DNA of 64,000 nucleotides from G963663315 sp963663315. Lineage in GTDB: Bacteria > Pseudomonadota > Gammaproteobacteria > Arenicellales > Poriferihabitantaceae. The notes under the pieces were generated by a model. That model was not told where the DNA came from and made no database searches. It saw only the letters and a program-made list of their open reading frames with translations. Shown here piece after piece: positions 8,678-17,909 of the stretch. The translations under genes and the position numbers were made by a program. Where the stretch lies: assembly GCA_963663315.1 (NCBI GenBank), contig OY760176.1:124001-188000 (forward strand). The letters run 5' to 3'. Within the stretch, counting starts at the first letter, position 1, and each line of letters opens with the position of its first letter.

Positions 8678-10081
8678 CTATACCGGATCGACCCCTCTTG
8701 TATCGAGTAATTCCCGCGCTTTTACAACCTGTTCGCTGACCCTTTCAGGAGCGGTGCCACCAAAATGATTGCGCGCATTGACCGACCCCTCAAGGGTCAG
8801 TATCTGATAAACATCCTCCTCTATGAGATTACAGAATGACTTCAATTTGTCGAGTTTTATGGCTGACAGCGGCTGGTCGCTGTGCAGAGCATGACTGACG
8901 ATCTTTCCCACGATCTCATGCGCGTCGCGAAACGGTATGTTCCTGCTGACCAGATAGTCGGCAAGATCAGTTGCCGTGGCATGTCCGCGTGACGCCGCAC
9001 GCCGCATCGCATCGCGATTTATTTTCATCTGAGGAACCATCGCGGCAAAAACCTGAAGGCACAAAAGCAGGGTATCGACAGTATCAAACAAGGGTTCCTT
9101 GTCTTCCTGATTATCGCGATTGTATGCAAGCGGTTGTCCTTTCATCAAAACCAGTAATGCCACCAGGTTTCCAATCACCCTGCCATTCTTGCCCCGGGTC
9201 AACTCCGCGACATCGGGATTTTTCTTTTGTGGCATGATGCTTGATCCGGTACAGAACTGATCACCCAGATCGACAAAGCCGAAGGCATCCGAAGACCATA
9301 ACACCAGTTCTTCGGATATACGGGACAGATGTACCATCAAAAGGGCGCCATGGCCCAGAAATTCAACAATGAAATCCCGGTCTGAAACCGCATCAAGCGA
9401 GTTACCCGAAACTTCGTCAAAGCCAAGTTCCCGGGCGGTCATTTCCCGGTCAATCGGAAATCCGGTTCCGGCCAGCGCTGCGCTGCCGAGCGGACAGACA
9501 TTGATCCGGCGCCTGCACTCGCGCAATCGCTCAAAATCCCGCTGGAACATTTCGTTCCAGGCCAGAACATGATGCCCAAAAGTAACGGGTTGAGCGGATT
9601 GCATGTGAGTATAGCCTGGCATGATTGTCCCGACCTCCGTGTCTGCAAGTTCAACCAGCGTGTACTGGAGCCGGGTCAGATGGTAGCAGATCCGGTCAAC
9701 TTCCTGTCGCAGATACAGTCGCATGTCAGTCGCAATCTGATCATTTCTGCTGCGCCCGGTATGGAGTTTTTTGCCTGCTTCGCCTATTCGTGCAGTCAGC
9801 GCCGATTCGATATTCATATGGACATCTTCGAGGCTTTCGCACCAGTTGAATTGTCCGTCCTCTATTTCGAGGCGAATCGCTTCGAGGCCATTCCTTATTT
9901 CTTCATAATCCGAGTTGGAGATGATGTCCTGTTTGGCCAGCATTCGTGCATGTGCGATTGAACCGGTGATATCCTGACGGTACAGACGGTAGTCGAAGTT
10001 GACCGATTGTGAATATTTTTCCATCAACGAACTGGTGGGTGCAGCAAACCGTCCGCCCCATAACTTTTTTTCTTTACTCAT
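8678..10081 (-). CDS. argH: Argininosuccinate lyase
   Basis: 467 residues, the normal length. It starts with [21 protein letters not shown] and has the fumarase/ASL signature [25 protein letters not shown] and the [10 protein letters not shown] region. It cleaves argininosuccinate to arginine and fumarate. It starts only 5 bp after the Sco-like gene of the oxidase cluster, so the two may be co-transcribed although unrelated in function. Confidence 0.96.
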   Translation of the reverse strand: MSKEKKLWGGRFAAPTSSLMEKYSQSVNFDYRLYRQDITGSIAHARMLAKQDIISNSDYEEIRNGLEAIRLEIEDGQFNWCESLEDVHMNIESALTARIGEAGKKLHTGRSRNDQIATDMRLYLRQEVDRICYHLTRLQYTLVELADTEVGTIMPGYTHMQSAQPVTFGHHVLAWNEMFQRDFERLRECRRRINVCPLGSAALAGTGFPIDREMTARELGFDEVSGNSLDAVSDRDFIVEFLGHGALLMVHLSRISEELVLWSSDAFGFVDLGDQFCTGSSIMPQKKNPDVAELTRGKNGRVIGNLVALLVLMKGQPLAYNRDNQEDKEPLFDTVDTLLLCLQVFAAMVPQMKINRDAMRRAASRGHATATDLADYLVSRNIPFRDAHEIVGKIVSHALHSDQPLSAIKLDKLKSFCNLIEEDVYQILTLEGSVNARNHFGGTAPERVSEQVVKARELLDTRGVDPV

Positions 10082-10086
10082 TTCGA

Positions 10087-10698
10087 TCAGCCGATGCGAG
10101 AGATTTTGAGCAGTTTTTTCAGGTCTTTCAGAAACAAACGCGGGTCCAGATCCGCAGGAATGGCCATCATGGCATTACCCAGCGGATCAATCAATATCGC
10201 GTCGTTGGCGCCGAGGCTGTTCTCTCTGACGATCGATCGAATCTGATCTTCCAATCCCTGACCCGAATCGATCAGGAAACTTGCATCACCGTGTCCGGTC
10301 TGTAGCCGATCCAGCAGGTCCCTGTTCTGCAGTATCAGATATCGTTGAACCCGGCCTGAATCCTTGCCGACCGCAATGCGTGTCTGGCGGGTGTTGTAGA
10401 TTGATTTCTGGCAGACTTCATCGCATGGCTGTTTCACCAGATGCACCACAGTCCAGAATCTTTTCAGCGAATCCTGATTAACCGGGTCCTGACCATAACG
10501 CATGTTTTCGAATGCCCCGAGCGGCACAGCGGGCTGGATCAAAAGCGCATGATTCGATTTGCCTGCCGGCGCCTGGCTGGCATCGAATCCGTAGTACCAG
10601 ATGAAAGCAGCCAGCATTGGTCCCAGGAAAACCGAGATAACCAGCACCAGTTTCAGTCTGGATACCAGTACGCCAGATTTTTCTGAATTATTTCCCAC
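10087..10698 (-). CDS. Sco/thioredoxin-like membrane-anchored protein of the oxidase cluster
   Basis: 203 residues: one N-terminal membrane anchor ([21 protein letters not shown]), then a periplasmic domain with a single CDEVC (CxxxC) motif about residue 92, as in Sco copper chaperones, and [15 protein letters not shown] strand near the end. The equivalent gene commonly sits after surf1 in proteobacterial cytochrome oxidase loci. A role in copper delivery or disulfide handling for oxidase assembly is inferred; similarity to true Sco1 is weak. Confidence 0.55.
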   Translation of the reverse strand: MGNNSEKSGVLVSRLKLVLVISVFLGPMLAAFIWYYGFDASQAPAGKSNHALLIQPAVPLGAFENMRYGQDPVNQDSLKRFWTVVHLVKQPCDEVCQKSIYNTRQTRIAVGKDSGRVQRYLILQNRDLLDRLQTGHGDASFLIDSGQGLEDQIRSIVRENSLGANDAILIDPLGNAMMAIPADLDPRLFLKDLKKLLKISRIG

Positions 10699-10716
10699 TG
10701 CATTTAACCTGCATCA

Positions 10717-11424
10717 TTATGGTTGTTTTGCATGGCTGTTTTTCAGCCAGATTATCCCGAAAACAATCAGTACCACGGCCAGCCCCCACCACTGCACAGC
10801 ATAGCCAATATGGCGGGTAGCGTTCATTGCATAAGGTTTCCAGATTCTGATCAACGATTGACTTTCACCGGGGTCGATGACCAGGATGGCGGGAGCAATG
10901 CTCATGCCGAGAGCTTTCGCAAGTTCAGTGCGTTCGAAATACTGTATACGCCTTGGCCAGGTCGATTGATCAGTGTAGGCTGGTCCCAGGGTGAATCCTG
11001 TACCAGGGAGTGTCAACTGGCCCGTGACTGTAACGTTGTCGGTATCTTTCGTGCCAGCAATCGGCAGTGCCTGCACATCAGTACTCCAGCCGAGGTTGAC
11101 CAGTATGACCATATCGTCCTCTTTCAGCATGAATGGCGCCCATAATTCATGTCCCACTGTTCCATTGTAAACGCGATTCTCCATCAAAAATACCTTCTCC
11201 TGTAACCATTTTCCGTTCAACTCAACCTGCTGGTGGTTCAGCGTCTGCCAGTTCTCCGTGGTCCGGTCCAGTATGACCGGACTGTCCCCCCCGGCTGTGA
11301 GTTGACGGTCAATGGCCTGCTTTTCAAGTCCGCGAACAAGCTGCCAGCCGCCCAGAAGAATGAGTACACCCAACCCCGCAAAGTACAAGGCATGAATAAT
11401 AATTTTTGCTGGTTTTTTGCGCAT
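10717..11424 (-). CDS. SURF1 family cytochrome oxidase assembly protein
   Basis: About 235 residues with two membrane segments near the ends (IIIHALYFAGLGVLILLGGWQ and WGLAVVLIVFGIIWL) and a periplasmic domain between, with WELVRGLEKQ-like start, HELWAPF and LVNLGWSTD. I chose the ATG at 11424; the longer frame begins with a TTG at 11454. SURF1 proteins help insert heme a into oxidase subunit I. Divergent from the DUF2909 gene, 45 bp away. Confidence 0.85.
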   Translation of the reverse strand: MRKKPAKIIIHALYFAGLGVLILLGGWQLVRGLEKQAIDRQLTAGGDSPVILDRTTENWQTLNHQQVELNGKWLQEKVFLMENRVYNGTVGHELWAPFMLKEDDMVILVNLGWSTDVQALPIAGTKDTDNVTVTGQLTLPGTGFTLGPAYTDQSTWPRRIQYFERTELAKALGMSIAPAILVIDPGESQSLIRIWKPYAMNATRHIGYAVQWWGLAVVLIVFGIIWLKNSHAKQP

Positions 11425-11469
11425 TTTCGTGATGATATGCCAATCTGTTATCAATCATCGGTCCCAGAC

Positions 11470-11679
11470 ATGTTGTTCAAGATTTCACTGGTTGCCTTGT
11501 TACTTTTTGTCGTCGTAAGTCTGTTTACCGCGTTTTACTATCTGGTGAAAGACCCGTCCAGTTCCACCCGGGTCGTCAAATCGCTGTTCATCCGGGTTGG
11601 GTTATCGCTGTTCATCATGGCGCTTCTGGCATTGGGTGTAAAAATGGGCTGGGTGACACCGCATGGTTTCGGGCAATAG
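11470..11679 (+). CDS. DUF2909 twin-transmembrane protein
   Basis: 69 residues from an internal ATG of a longer frame: two membrane helices (FKISLVALLLFVVVSLFTAF and SLFIRVGLSLFIMALLALG) joined by a short basic loop (KDPSSSTRVVKS). This matches the DUF2909 small proteins usually found between coxC and surf1, on the opposite strand as here. Function unknown; association with cytochrome oxidase is by context. Confidence 0.78.
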   Translation: MLFKISLVALLLFVVVSLFTAFYYLVKDPSSSTRVVKSLFIRVGLSLFIMALLALGVKMGWVTPHGFGQ

Positions 11680-11726
11680 CTGGTTTTGAGGAGTCTGCAT
11701 AATTCCTGAAATTCAAGACAACAGGA

Positions 11727-11761
11727 ACCGGAAATAGCCTGGCTTATGGCACTTTTCCGGT
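11727..11761. terminator. Candidate bidirectional terminator between convergent genes
   Basis: Inverted repeat ACCGGAAA / TTTCCGGT (8 bp perfect) with a 19-nt loop, midway between the convergent DUF2909 and coxC genes. The A/T runs are inside the stem rather than after it, so termination is plausible but not certain. Confidence 0.4.
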
Positions 11762-11783
11762 ATAACCGGGCCGGGGATTTGAT

Positions 11784-12650
11784 CTACAGGACGTAGACAA
11801 ATATAAATAGCCCCAGCCAGACCACATCCACAAAGTGCCAGTACCATGCGGCCGCCTCGAAAGCAAAATGACGTTCTGCGGTAAAATGGCCCCTGATTGC
11901 ACGAAACATCATCACGGTGAGCATGATTGCACCGAGAGTTACATGCATGCCGTGGAATCCGGTCAGCATGAAAAACGTTGAGCCGTAGATACCACTGTTC
12001 AGTTTCATGCCTTCATGGTAGGCTTCCACATACTCCACACCCTGTAAAAAGACGAACAGGAAGCCCAGAGTCACTGTCAGGAACAAGCCGATGATGATTT
12101 GTGCACGATGCTGGGTCTTGATTGCGTGGTGCGCCCAGGTCACAGTCAAGCCGGAGGTCAGCAGGATCACCGTATTCAGGAATGGCAACGGCCACCAGCC
12201 CATGTGAAAATCACTTTCCCCAAGGTCGCCAGGACCATTGGTTGGCCAGATCTCAGTGAATTCACCCCACAGATAGTTATGTGTAGAGACTCCCGTACCC
12301 TCACCCAGCAGCCATGGAACGGACAATTCCCGTGCGTAGAACAAGGCGCCAAAAAATGCCGCAAAAAACATCACTTCAGAAAAAATGAACCAGCTCATCC
12401 CCATGCGGAAAGAGACATCTTCCCAGGCTTTGTAAGTCCCGGATTCACTTTCATGAATTACCGTACCAAACCACCCGAACAACATCACAATGAAAAGCGC
12501 GAAACCCGCTGCAGTGAATTTAAGGCCGCTCTCGCTGCCGTTCAGATAAGCCCCGAATCCGCTTACCATCAACGTGAGCGAAATGGACCCGACGAACGGC
12601 CACCTTGCAGCATCCGGAACATAGTAATGACCGCGCGCTGTCTCTGACAT
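11784..12650 (-). CDS. coxC: Cytochrome c oxidase subunit III
   Basis: 288 residues with seven predicted membrane helices. Conserved segments are YYVPDAARWPFVGS, FMLTGFHGMHVTLGAIML and the closing AAAWYWHFVDVVWLGLFIFVYV. Part of the aa3-type terminal oxidase in the inner membrane. It follows ctaG by 21 bp. Confidence 0.95.
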   Translation of the reverse strand: MSETARGHYYVPDAARWPFVGSISLTLMVSGFGAYLNGSESGLKFTAAGFALFIVMLFGWFGTVIHESESGTYKAWEDVSFRMGMSWFIFSEVMFFAAFFGALFYARELSVPWLLGEGTGVSTHNYLWGEFTEIWPTNGPGDLGESDFHMGWWPLPFLNTVILLTSGLTVTWAHHAIKTQHRAQIIIGLFLTVTLGFLFVFLQGVEYVEAYHEGMKLNSGIYGSTFFMLTGFHGMHVTLGAIMLTVMMFRAIRGHFTAERHFAFEAAAWYWHFVDVVWLGLFIFVYVL

Positions 12651-12671
12651 AGTTGTGCCTCTGTGTAATAT

Positions 12672-13226
12672 TTAGTTGATTTGACGGTTTACATCAAAAA
12701 AAGTATAGGAAAGTGTCACCGTGCTGATATCTGCGGGTAGCGCCGGATCCACTACAAAAATGAGTGGCATCAGCTTCTGCTGGTTTGCCTCGAACACCTG
12801 CTGGGTGAAACAGAAACATTCGATCTTGTTGAAGTGAGTGGCCGCCTTCGCTGGCGCAACGCTTGGAATTGCCTGGCCGACCATGGCGTGGTCACGTTTG
12901 TTGGTCGCAATGTATTGCGCGGTATATTGCCTGCCCGGGTTGACTGTCATATTTTTAACCTCAGCTCTGAAATCCCACGGCGCATCCCGGTTTACTGAAC
13001 TCAGGAACTCGACCTTGATCAGCCGATCCGGGTCCACCTCGAGAGTATTCGCCTGGGCTTCGCTGGTACGGCCGGTTTTTCCATTCAAGCCTGTCAGGTC
13101 GCAGAAAACATCATAAATCGGCACCATCAGATAACCGAAGCCAAACATGACAACCGGTATCAGAAACAAATGCCATGTATTGATCTTTTTCTTCATTTTC
13201 CTGTTTTGGTCTTTCCCGGATTTCAT
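12672..13226 (-). CDS. ctaG: CtaG/Cox11 copper chaperone for oxidase CuB
   Basis: 184 residues: one N-terminal membrane helix (WHLFLIPVVMFGFGYLMVPIYDVFC) and a periplasmic immunoglobulin-like domain with the copper-binding ECFCFTQQ motif. Cox11 proteins deliver copper to the CuB site of subunit I. An internal Met at residue 11 is an alternative start. Confidence 0.92.
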   Translation of the reverse strand: MKSGKDQNRKMKKKINTWHLFLIPVVMFGFGYLMVPIYDVFCDLTGLNGKTGRTSEAQANTLEVDPDRLIKVEFLSSVNRDAPWDFRAEVKNMTVNPGRQYTAQYIATNKRDHAMVGQAIPSVAPAKAATHFNKIECFCFTQQVFEANQQKLMPLIFVVDPALPADISTVTLSYTFFDVNRQIN

Positions 13227-13240
13227 GTCTGCAAACGGCC

Positions 13241-13354
13241 TTACAGTCGGCCCGTGCCGGCAAGAAAAATAAATCCGAAGTAGACCAGGCAGACGACGGC
13301 AAATAATATGATCACCGTCATCCTGGCGTTTTTCGCTGCGGATCGATCCATCAT
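13241..13354 (-). CDS. Small single-helix membrane protein of the oxidase operon
   Basis: 37 residues (MMDRSAAKNARM start, then one hydrophobic helix TVIILFAVVCLVYFGFIFL). It lies 16 bp after coxA and 14 bp before ctaG. Short single-helix proteins in exactly this place are annotated as small cytochrome oxidase assembly proteins in many beta- and gammaproteobacteria. Too short for any motif; the call rests on position and topology. Confidence 0.65.
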   Translation of the reverse strand: MMDRSAAKNARMTVIILFAVVCLVYFGFIFLAGTGRL

Positions 13355-13370
13355 GCCCTGTTTCTGATGC

Positions 13371-14951
13371 CTATCTGACAATCGGTTGCGGGTCGAAGGT
13401 ATGGTATGGTGGTGGCGAACTGATGCTCCACTCCAGTCCCCGCGCTCCCTCCCAGACCTGATCGGTAGCTTTTTTACCACCGAGGATACATTTGACCACC
13501 ACCACCAGCAACAAAATTTGCGAAAAACCGAAGCCAAATGCGCCGATGGTCGCGATCTGATTGAAATCAGTAAATTGTACCGCATAGTCGGGAATACGCC
13601 GCGGCATACCCGCCAGGCCAACAAAGTGCATCGGAAAGAACAGGATATTGACAAAAATCGTGGATAACCAGAAATGGGTTTTGCCGAGCTTTTCGTCGTA
13701 CATGTTGCCGGTCCACTTCGGTAGCCAGTAGTAAACCCCGCCCATGATCCCGAAGATTGCGCCCGGGACCAGCACGTAGTGGAAGTGGGCAACGACAAAA
13801 TAGGTATCATGGTACTGGAAATCGATGGGTGTCATTGCAAGCATCAGGCCGGAGAATCCCCCGATCGTGAACAGGACGACAAAACTCAGCGCAAACAGCA
13901 TCGGTGTCTCGAACGTCAGCGCACCTCTCCACATCGTCGATACCCAGTTAAACACTTTCACGCCGGTCGGGACCGCAATCAGCATGGTGGTAAACATGAA
14001 GAAGATTTCACCGATCAGTGGCATGCCCACTGTAAACATGTGGTGAGCCCATACGATGAAGGACAAAAATGCAATGGATGCGGTCGCATAAACCATGGAA
14101 CTGTATCCGAACAGTCGCTTTCGGGAGAAGGTGGGAATAATTTCAGATACCAGGCCAAACGACGGCAGAATCAATATATAGACTTCTGGATGTCCGAAGA
14201 ACCAGAAGATATGTTGAAACATGACCGGATCACCCCCGCCCGCCGCATCGAAAAAGCTGGTGCCGAAGTATTTATCCGTCAGCAACATGGTGACAGCGCC
14301 CGCCAGTACCGGCATTACCGCGATCAACAGATAGGCCGTAATAAACCAGGTCCAGACAAATAACGGCATTTTCATGAATGTCATGCCCGGCGCCCGCAGA
14401 TTCATGATGGTGGCAATGATGTTGATGGCCCCCATGATTGAAGAGATACCCAGCAGATGGATGGAAAAAATCAGGAATGGTAAAGCATTGCCGGTTTGCA
14501 GTGACAGGGGCGGGTACAGAGTCCAGCCCGATGCCGGTCCGCCGCCCTCCATGAACAACGTGGAAAGCATCAAACCAATTCCAAAAGGCAGTATCCAGAA
14601 ACTCCAGTTATTCATTCTGGGTAACGCCATATCCGGAGCGCCGACCATCATCGGCAGCATCCAGTTGGCCAGTCCGACGAATGCCGGCATCACCACACCA
14701 AAAATCATCACCAGCGCATGCAGTGTCGTCATCTGGTTAAAGAAATGCGGTTCCACGATCTGCAATCCAGGTTGAAACAGTTCAGCCCGAATCACCAGCG
14801 CCATGGCGCCACCGATAAAAAACATGATCAGTGAGAACCACAGATACAATGTGCCGATATCCTTATGGTTGGTGGTGGTCACCCAGCGCATCAACCCAGG
14901 CGCCGGGCCATGGTGATCGTCATGATAGGTGGTCGTTGCGTATGCGTTCAT
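13371..14951 (-). CDS. coxA: Cytochrome c oxidase subunit I
   Basis: 526 residues, about twelve helices. Heme-copper motifs are present: WVTTTNHKDIGTLY at the start, HALVMIFGVVMPAF, the CuB/Tyr cross-link region FWFFGHPEVYILILPSFG, AHHMFTVGMP and the two heme His in YFVVAHFHYVLVPGA. An A-type heme-copper oxidase that pumps protons. Follows coxB by 38 bp. Confidence 0.97.
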   Translation of the reverse strand: MNAYATTTYHDDHHGPAPGLMRWVTTTNHKDIGTLYLWFSLIMFFIGGAMALVIRAELFQPGLQIVEPHFFNQMTTLHALVMIFGVVMPAFVGLANWMLPMMVGAPDMALPRMNNWSFWILPFGIGLMLSTLFMEGGGPASGWTLYPPLSLQTGNALPFLIFSIHLLGISSIMGAINIIATIMNLRAPGMTFMKMPLFVWTWFITAYLLIAVMPVLAGAVTMLLTDKYFGTSFFDAAGGGDPVMFQHIFWFFGHPEVYILILPSFGLVSEIIPTFSRKRLFGYSSMVYATASIAFLSFIVWAHHMFTVGMPLIGEIFFMFTTMLIAVPTGVKVFNWVSTMWRGALTFETPMLFALSFVVLFTIGGFSGLMLAMTPIDFQYHDTYFVVAHFHYVLVPGAIFGIMGGVYYWLPKWTGNMYDEKLGKTHFWLSTIFVNILFFPMHFVGLAGMPRRIPDYAVQFTDFNQIATIGAFGFGFSQILLLVVVVKCILGGKKATDQVWEGARGLEWSISSPPPYHTFDPQPIVR

Positions 14952-14989
14952 CTATTTATTCCTCTGTATCTGTTCTCGTATTTTACGGG

Positions 14990-16144
14990 CTATTGCACGC
15001 GCAGGTTTTTAATTGTCAACGGCTGCACTGAATCACCGGTATCGTTACCCCACGCATTTCGTTCATAGGTGATGACTGCGGCCAGGTCGGCGTCATTGAG
15101 CTGGGCGGAAAAAGCCTGCATCGCGGTGCCTGACTTACCATTCAAAACGACATCGATATGGCCCTCAATGTCCCCAAGCGTCATTGGGGTGCCGACCAGT
15201 GAAGGAAATGCACCCTGAATGCCCTGACCATTTCCCTGGTGGCAGACAACACAGTAGGTCCCGTAAACCCCTTCCCCTCTTGTCATCAACTCTTCAATCG
15301 TCCATTCCCGGTCCACAGAATTTACCGCTGCCTCGGCTGCGGCCAGTTCTGCCGCCACCCAGTCGTTATAGCCGCTTTCTGATCTTGCATCGACCACAAT
15401 CGGCATAAAGCCGTGACCCCGGCCACAGAGTTCGGCGCACTGCCCCCGATAAATACCTTCTTCATCAATAATCACCCACATATCGTTGATGAATCCGGGA
15501 ATCGCGTCTTTTTTAATCGCAAATGCAGGCAACCACCAGGCGTGCAGTACATCGTTGGCGGTCAGCAGGATTCGTACTTTCTTGCCGACAGGCAATACCA
15601 CATGCTTGTCGGTTTCCAGCAGGTAGTTTTCAACGCTTGCCGGGTCAATGCCGGAGTCGAGTTGCGCCGCTTCGCGGCTATCCGCATGAAGATTGCTGAT
15701 AAATCTGATGCCGGACTCGAGGTATTCGTACTCCCATTTCCACTGATGGCCCGTAATTTTCAGCGTGATTTCAGCATCCTCGGTCTGCTCCATCACGATC
15801 AGGGTTTTCGCTGCGGGAACCGCCATCGCAATCAGGATAATGAAAGGGACGACCGTCCAGGCAATCTCCGCTGTCATACTTTCATGGAAATCAGCGGGTG
15901 TGACTCCTTTCGACTTGCGATGTCTGACGATACTGATGGTCATTACGCCAAACACCACGACACCAATCCAGAAGCATATCCACAACACCATCATGTGCAT
16001 GTCGTATACCCTTCGACTGATTTCTGTGACACCTTCGGTCAGATTGAGTTGCCAATCGGCTGAAACGGTGGAACTGATCACCGACAGCAGTATTGCGGAA
16101 AGAATCGCATGCTTGTGAACGGACATTCGTTCAAATATTTTCAT
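14990..16144 (-). CDS. coxB: Cytochrome c oxidase subunit II fused to a cytochrome c domain (caa3-like)
   Basis: 384 residues from the ATG at 16144, chosen because a signal peptide begins there (MKIFERM...VISSTVSA) and an AGGA precedes it by 11 nt; the longer frame to 16255 lacks support. Two membrane helices are followed by the CuA domain with CAELCGRGHGFM. The C-terminal 90 residues hold a c-type heme site CVVCH and a distal Met in GTAMQAF. The fused heme makes this a caa3-like subunit. Confidence 0.94.
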   Translation of the reverse strand: MKIFERMSVHKHAILSAILLSVISSTVSADWQLNLTEGVTEISRRVYDMHMMVLWICFWIGVVVFGVMTISIVRHRKSKGVTPADFHESMTAEIAWTVVPFIILIAMAVPAAKTLIVMEQTEDAEITLKITGHQWKWEYEYLESGIRFISNLHADSREAAQLDSGIDPASVENYLLETDKHVVLPVGKKVRILLTANDVLHAWWLPAFAIKKDAIPGFINDMWVIIDEEGIYRGQCAELCGRGHGFMPIVVDARSESGYNDWVAAELAAAEAAVNSVDREWTIEELMTRGEGVYGTYCVVCHQGNGQGIQGAFPSLVGTPMTLGDIEGHIDVVLNGKSGTAMQAFSAQLNDADLAAVITYERNAWGNDTGDSVQPLTIKNLRVQ

Positions 16145-16353
16145 ATAATTATGGGTCCTCACCAACAATAAAAATAAACCGGATTGATAGATATGATCGT
16201 TGCCTTGCATTATGAATTCTTTAATAAAATGCACTTGGTCAACGGTAAGAAACATCCTTTTTTGGAGGTATCGCTTCGAGGTGCGCCCGCAATTATATCA
16301 AATTATCCATGATTGGGAAGGTGGAATTGGAAAGACGAATGTTCAATTTTCCT

Positions 16354-16593
16354 CTATGAAGATGTGGCAATCAGGTACTTTACGATACCCAGAATAGACA
16401 GCAGGAAGACCACAACGAAAATTATGCCTGCTGCAAAAAAATGCCAGAACTTTCCGCTTTCAAAATCCCTGATGCGATTGGCATTGGTCTGAATACCGAT
16501 AAAGGATGAAAATACACTTTTCAAAATAGTGAAAAAAGTGACAGGCTGAGGATCTGCGTCATCCTCTTCCGGTGGTTGATTATGGGTGCTCAT
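16354..16593 (-). CDS. DUF2970 membrane protein
   Basis: 79 residues: an acidic N-terminus (PPEEDDADPQP), an amphipathic FFTILKSVFSSFIGIQ segment typical of DUF2970, then one membrane helix (IIFVVVFLLSILGIVKYLI). DUF2970 genes are regularly found in cytochrome oxidase clusters of beta- and gammaproteobacteria. Function unknown. A 209-bp gap separates it from coxB. Confidence 0.8.
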   Translation of the reverse strand: MSTHNQPPEEDDADPQPVTFFTILKSVFSSFIGIQTNANRIRDFESGKFWHFFAAGIIFVVVFLLSILGIVKYLIATSS

Positions 16594-16666
16594 GGTAACT
16601 TACAAGTTGTCGGTCGGCATACTGGCAGGACAAATCGTTCCGATCAAACCGGGCAATCAACCAGGA

Positions 16667-17578
16667 TCAAAGGATAAAAGTCCGGATAAAAATACGCGCA
16701 TAATGATCTATCAGTAGAAATCCGAACAGGGCACTTAGATAAAAGATCGAATAGCCAAAGGTTTTCATCGCATATTGATCGCCAGGCGTTCGATAGAGCT
16801 TGATCGAATAAAACACGAAACCGGCGCCGAGTGCAAGCGCGCCCGCCAGATAAATAGTACCGCTCATCATTGTGACAAACGGCATGATCGTAACCACCAC
16901 CAGCAAAATGGTGTACAGCAGAACATGGAGTTTTGTATAAGCAATGCCATGGGTGACCGGGAGCATTGGCACTTGTGCCCGGCTATAGTCGTCGACACGC
17001 TTGATCGCCAGCGCCCAGAAATGAGGCGGTGTCCAGACAAATATAATCAGGAAAAGCAACAGTGCTTCACCATGGAGCTCGCCCGTCACTGCGGTCCAGC
17101 CGAGTACCGGTGGTGCGGCTCCGGCCGCCCCCCCAAGGACAATATTCTGAGGCGTACTGTGTTTCAGAAACATGGAATAAATGACGGCATAACCGACCAT
17201 GGAGGCAAAGGTCAGAACCGCTGTCAGCACATTCACGAAAGCCAGCAGAATCACCATGGACAACGTCGCCAGGGCAAGCGAAAATGCCACTGCCTGCTTT
17301 CCGCTGACTTTTCCCTGAGGCAGGGGTCTTGTCCGGGTGCGTTCCATGCGGGCATCAATTTCCTCATCGACCCAGTGGTTGAGGGCGGCGCCAGCGCAGG
17401 CAGCCAGCCCGATTCCGATCAATCCAAAGAACCAGGCATCAAAAGGCACCAGCCCATCGGTCGAAAGAAACATACCGACCAGTGCGGTAAACAGGATCAG
17501 CAACACGACTTTCGGTTTGCATAGTTCCAGATACTCCTTCCAGTCGAAGGGCTGGGATATGGTCTGCGTCATCTTCAT
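16667..17578 (-). CDS. ctaB: Protoheme IX farnesyltransferase (heme O synthase)
   Basis: About 303 residues from the ATG at 17578 (MKMTQTISQPF); the open frame continues 69 codons further but without family similarity. UbiA-family polyprenyltransferase with NHWVDEEIDARMERTRTRPLP-like first Asp-rich motif, YTDYLKR-equivalent region at VDDYSRAQVPMLPV and about eight helices. It makes heme O, precursor of heme A. Heme A synthase (ctaA/COX15), which often neighbours it, is not in this window. Confidence 0.93.
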   Translation of the reverse strand: MKMTQTISQPFDWKEYLELCKPKVVLLILFTALVGMFLSTDGLVPFDAWFFGLIGIGLAACAGAALNHWVDEEIDARMERTRTRPLPQGKVSGKQAVAFSLALATLSMVILLAFVNVLTAVLTFASMVGYAVIYSMFLKHSTPQNIVLGGAAGAAPPVLGWTAVTGELHGEALLLFLIIFVWTPPHFWALAIKRVDDYSRAQVPMLPVTHGIAYTKLHVLLYTILLVVVTIMPFVTMMSGTIYLAGALALGAGFVFYSIKLYRTPGDQYAMKTFGYSIFYLSALFGFLLIDHYARIFIRTFIL

Positions 17579-17909
17579 CGTTATCGGGTCGGGCCGGGGT
17601 TTGACCAAGTAATCAGGCAAGGGTCGGGCAAAGTAGTACCCGGATTCTATCAAAAAAGTGCATTCGCTTCGCAATACCTCGTTGACCCGCGCTTCAGGGA
17701 CGAATGCCAGTGACACTCCGGATGGCGTTACTGCGCCGGTTCCGATTTGGAACATGTAGATCTCCGGCCTTCGAAAATCAGACAATCAAATTTGTGAAAT
17801 TTTAAAAATATCGAATACGTCAGTACATTTTGAAATTTGCAGTTTATAATTCCTGCTTTTCCAATTCCTGCTTTCGGAATGCTGGTTGAATTCTTCTCGC
17901 GCTGAAAAC

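Noticed and set aside
13386..14775. Long plus-strand frames opposite coxA
   Set aside because: They mirror the coxA reading frame, lack protein-like composition and overlap a clear conserved gene.
16145..16255. N-terminal extension of cytochrome oxidase subunit II
   Set aside because: A signal peptide and ribosome site begin at 16144; the extra 37 codons have no family similarity.
17579..17785. N-terminal extension of heme O synthase
   Set aside because: Family similarity begins after residue 70 of the long frame; the extension is longer than any normal leader.
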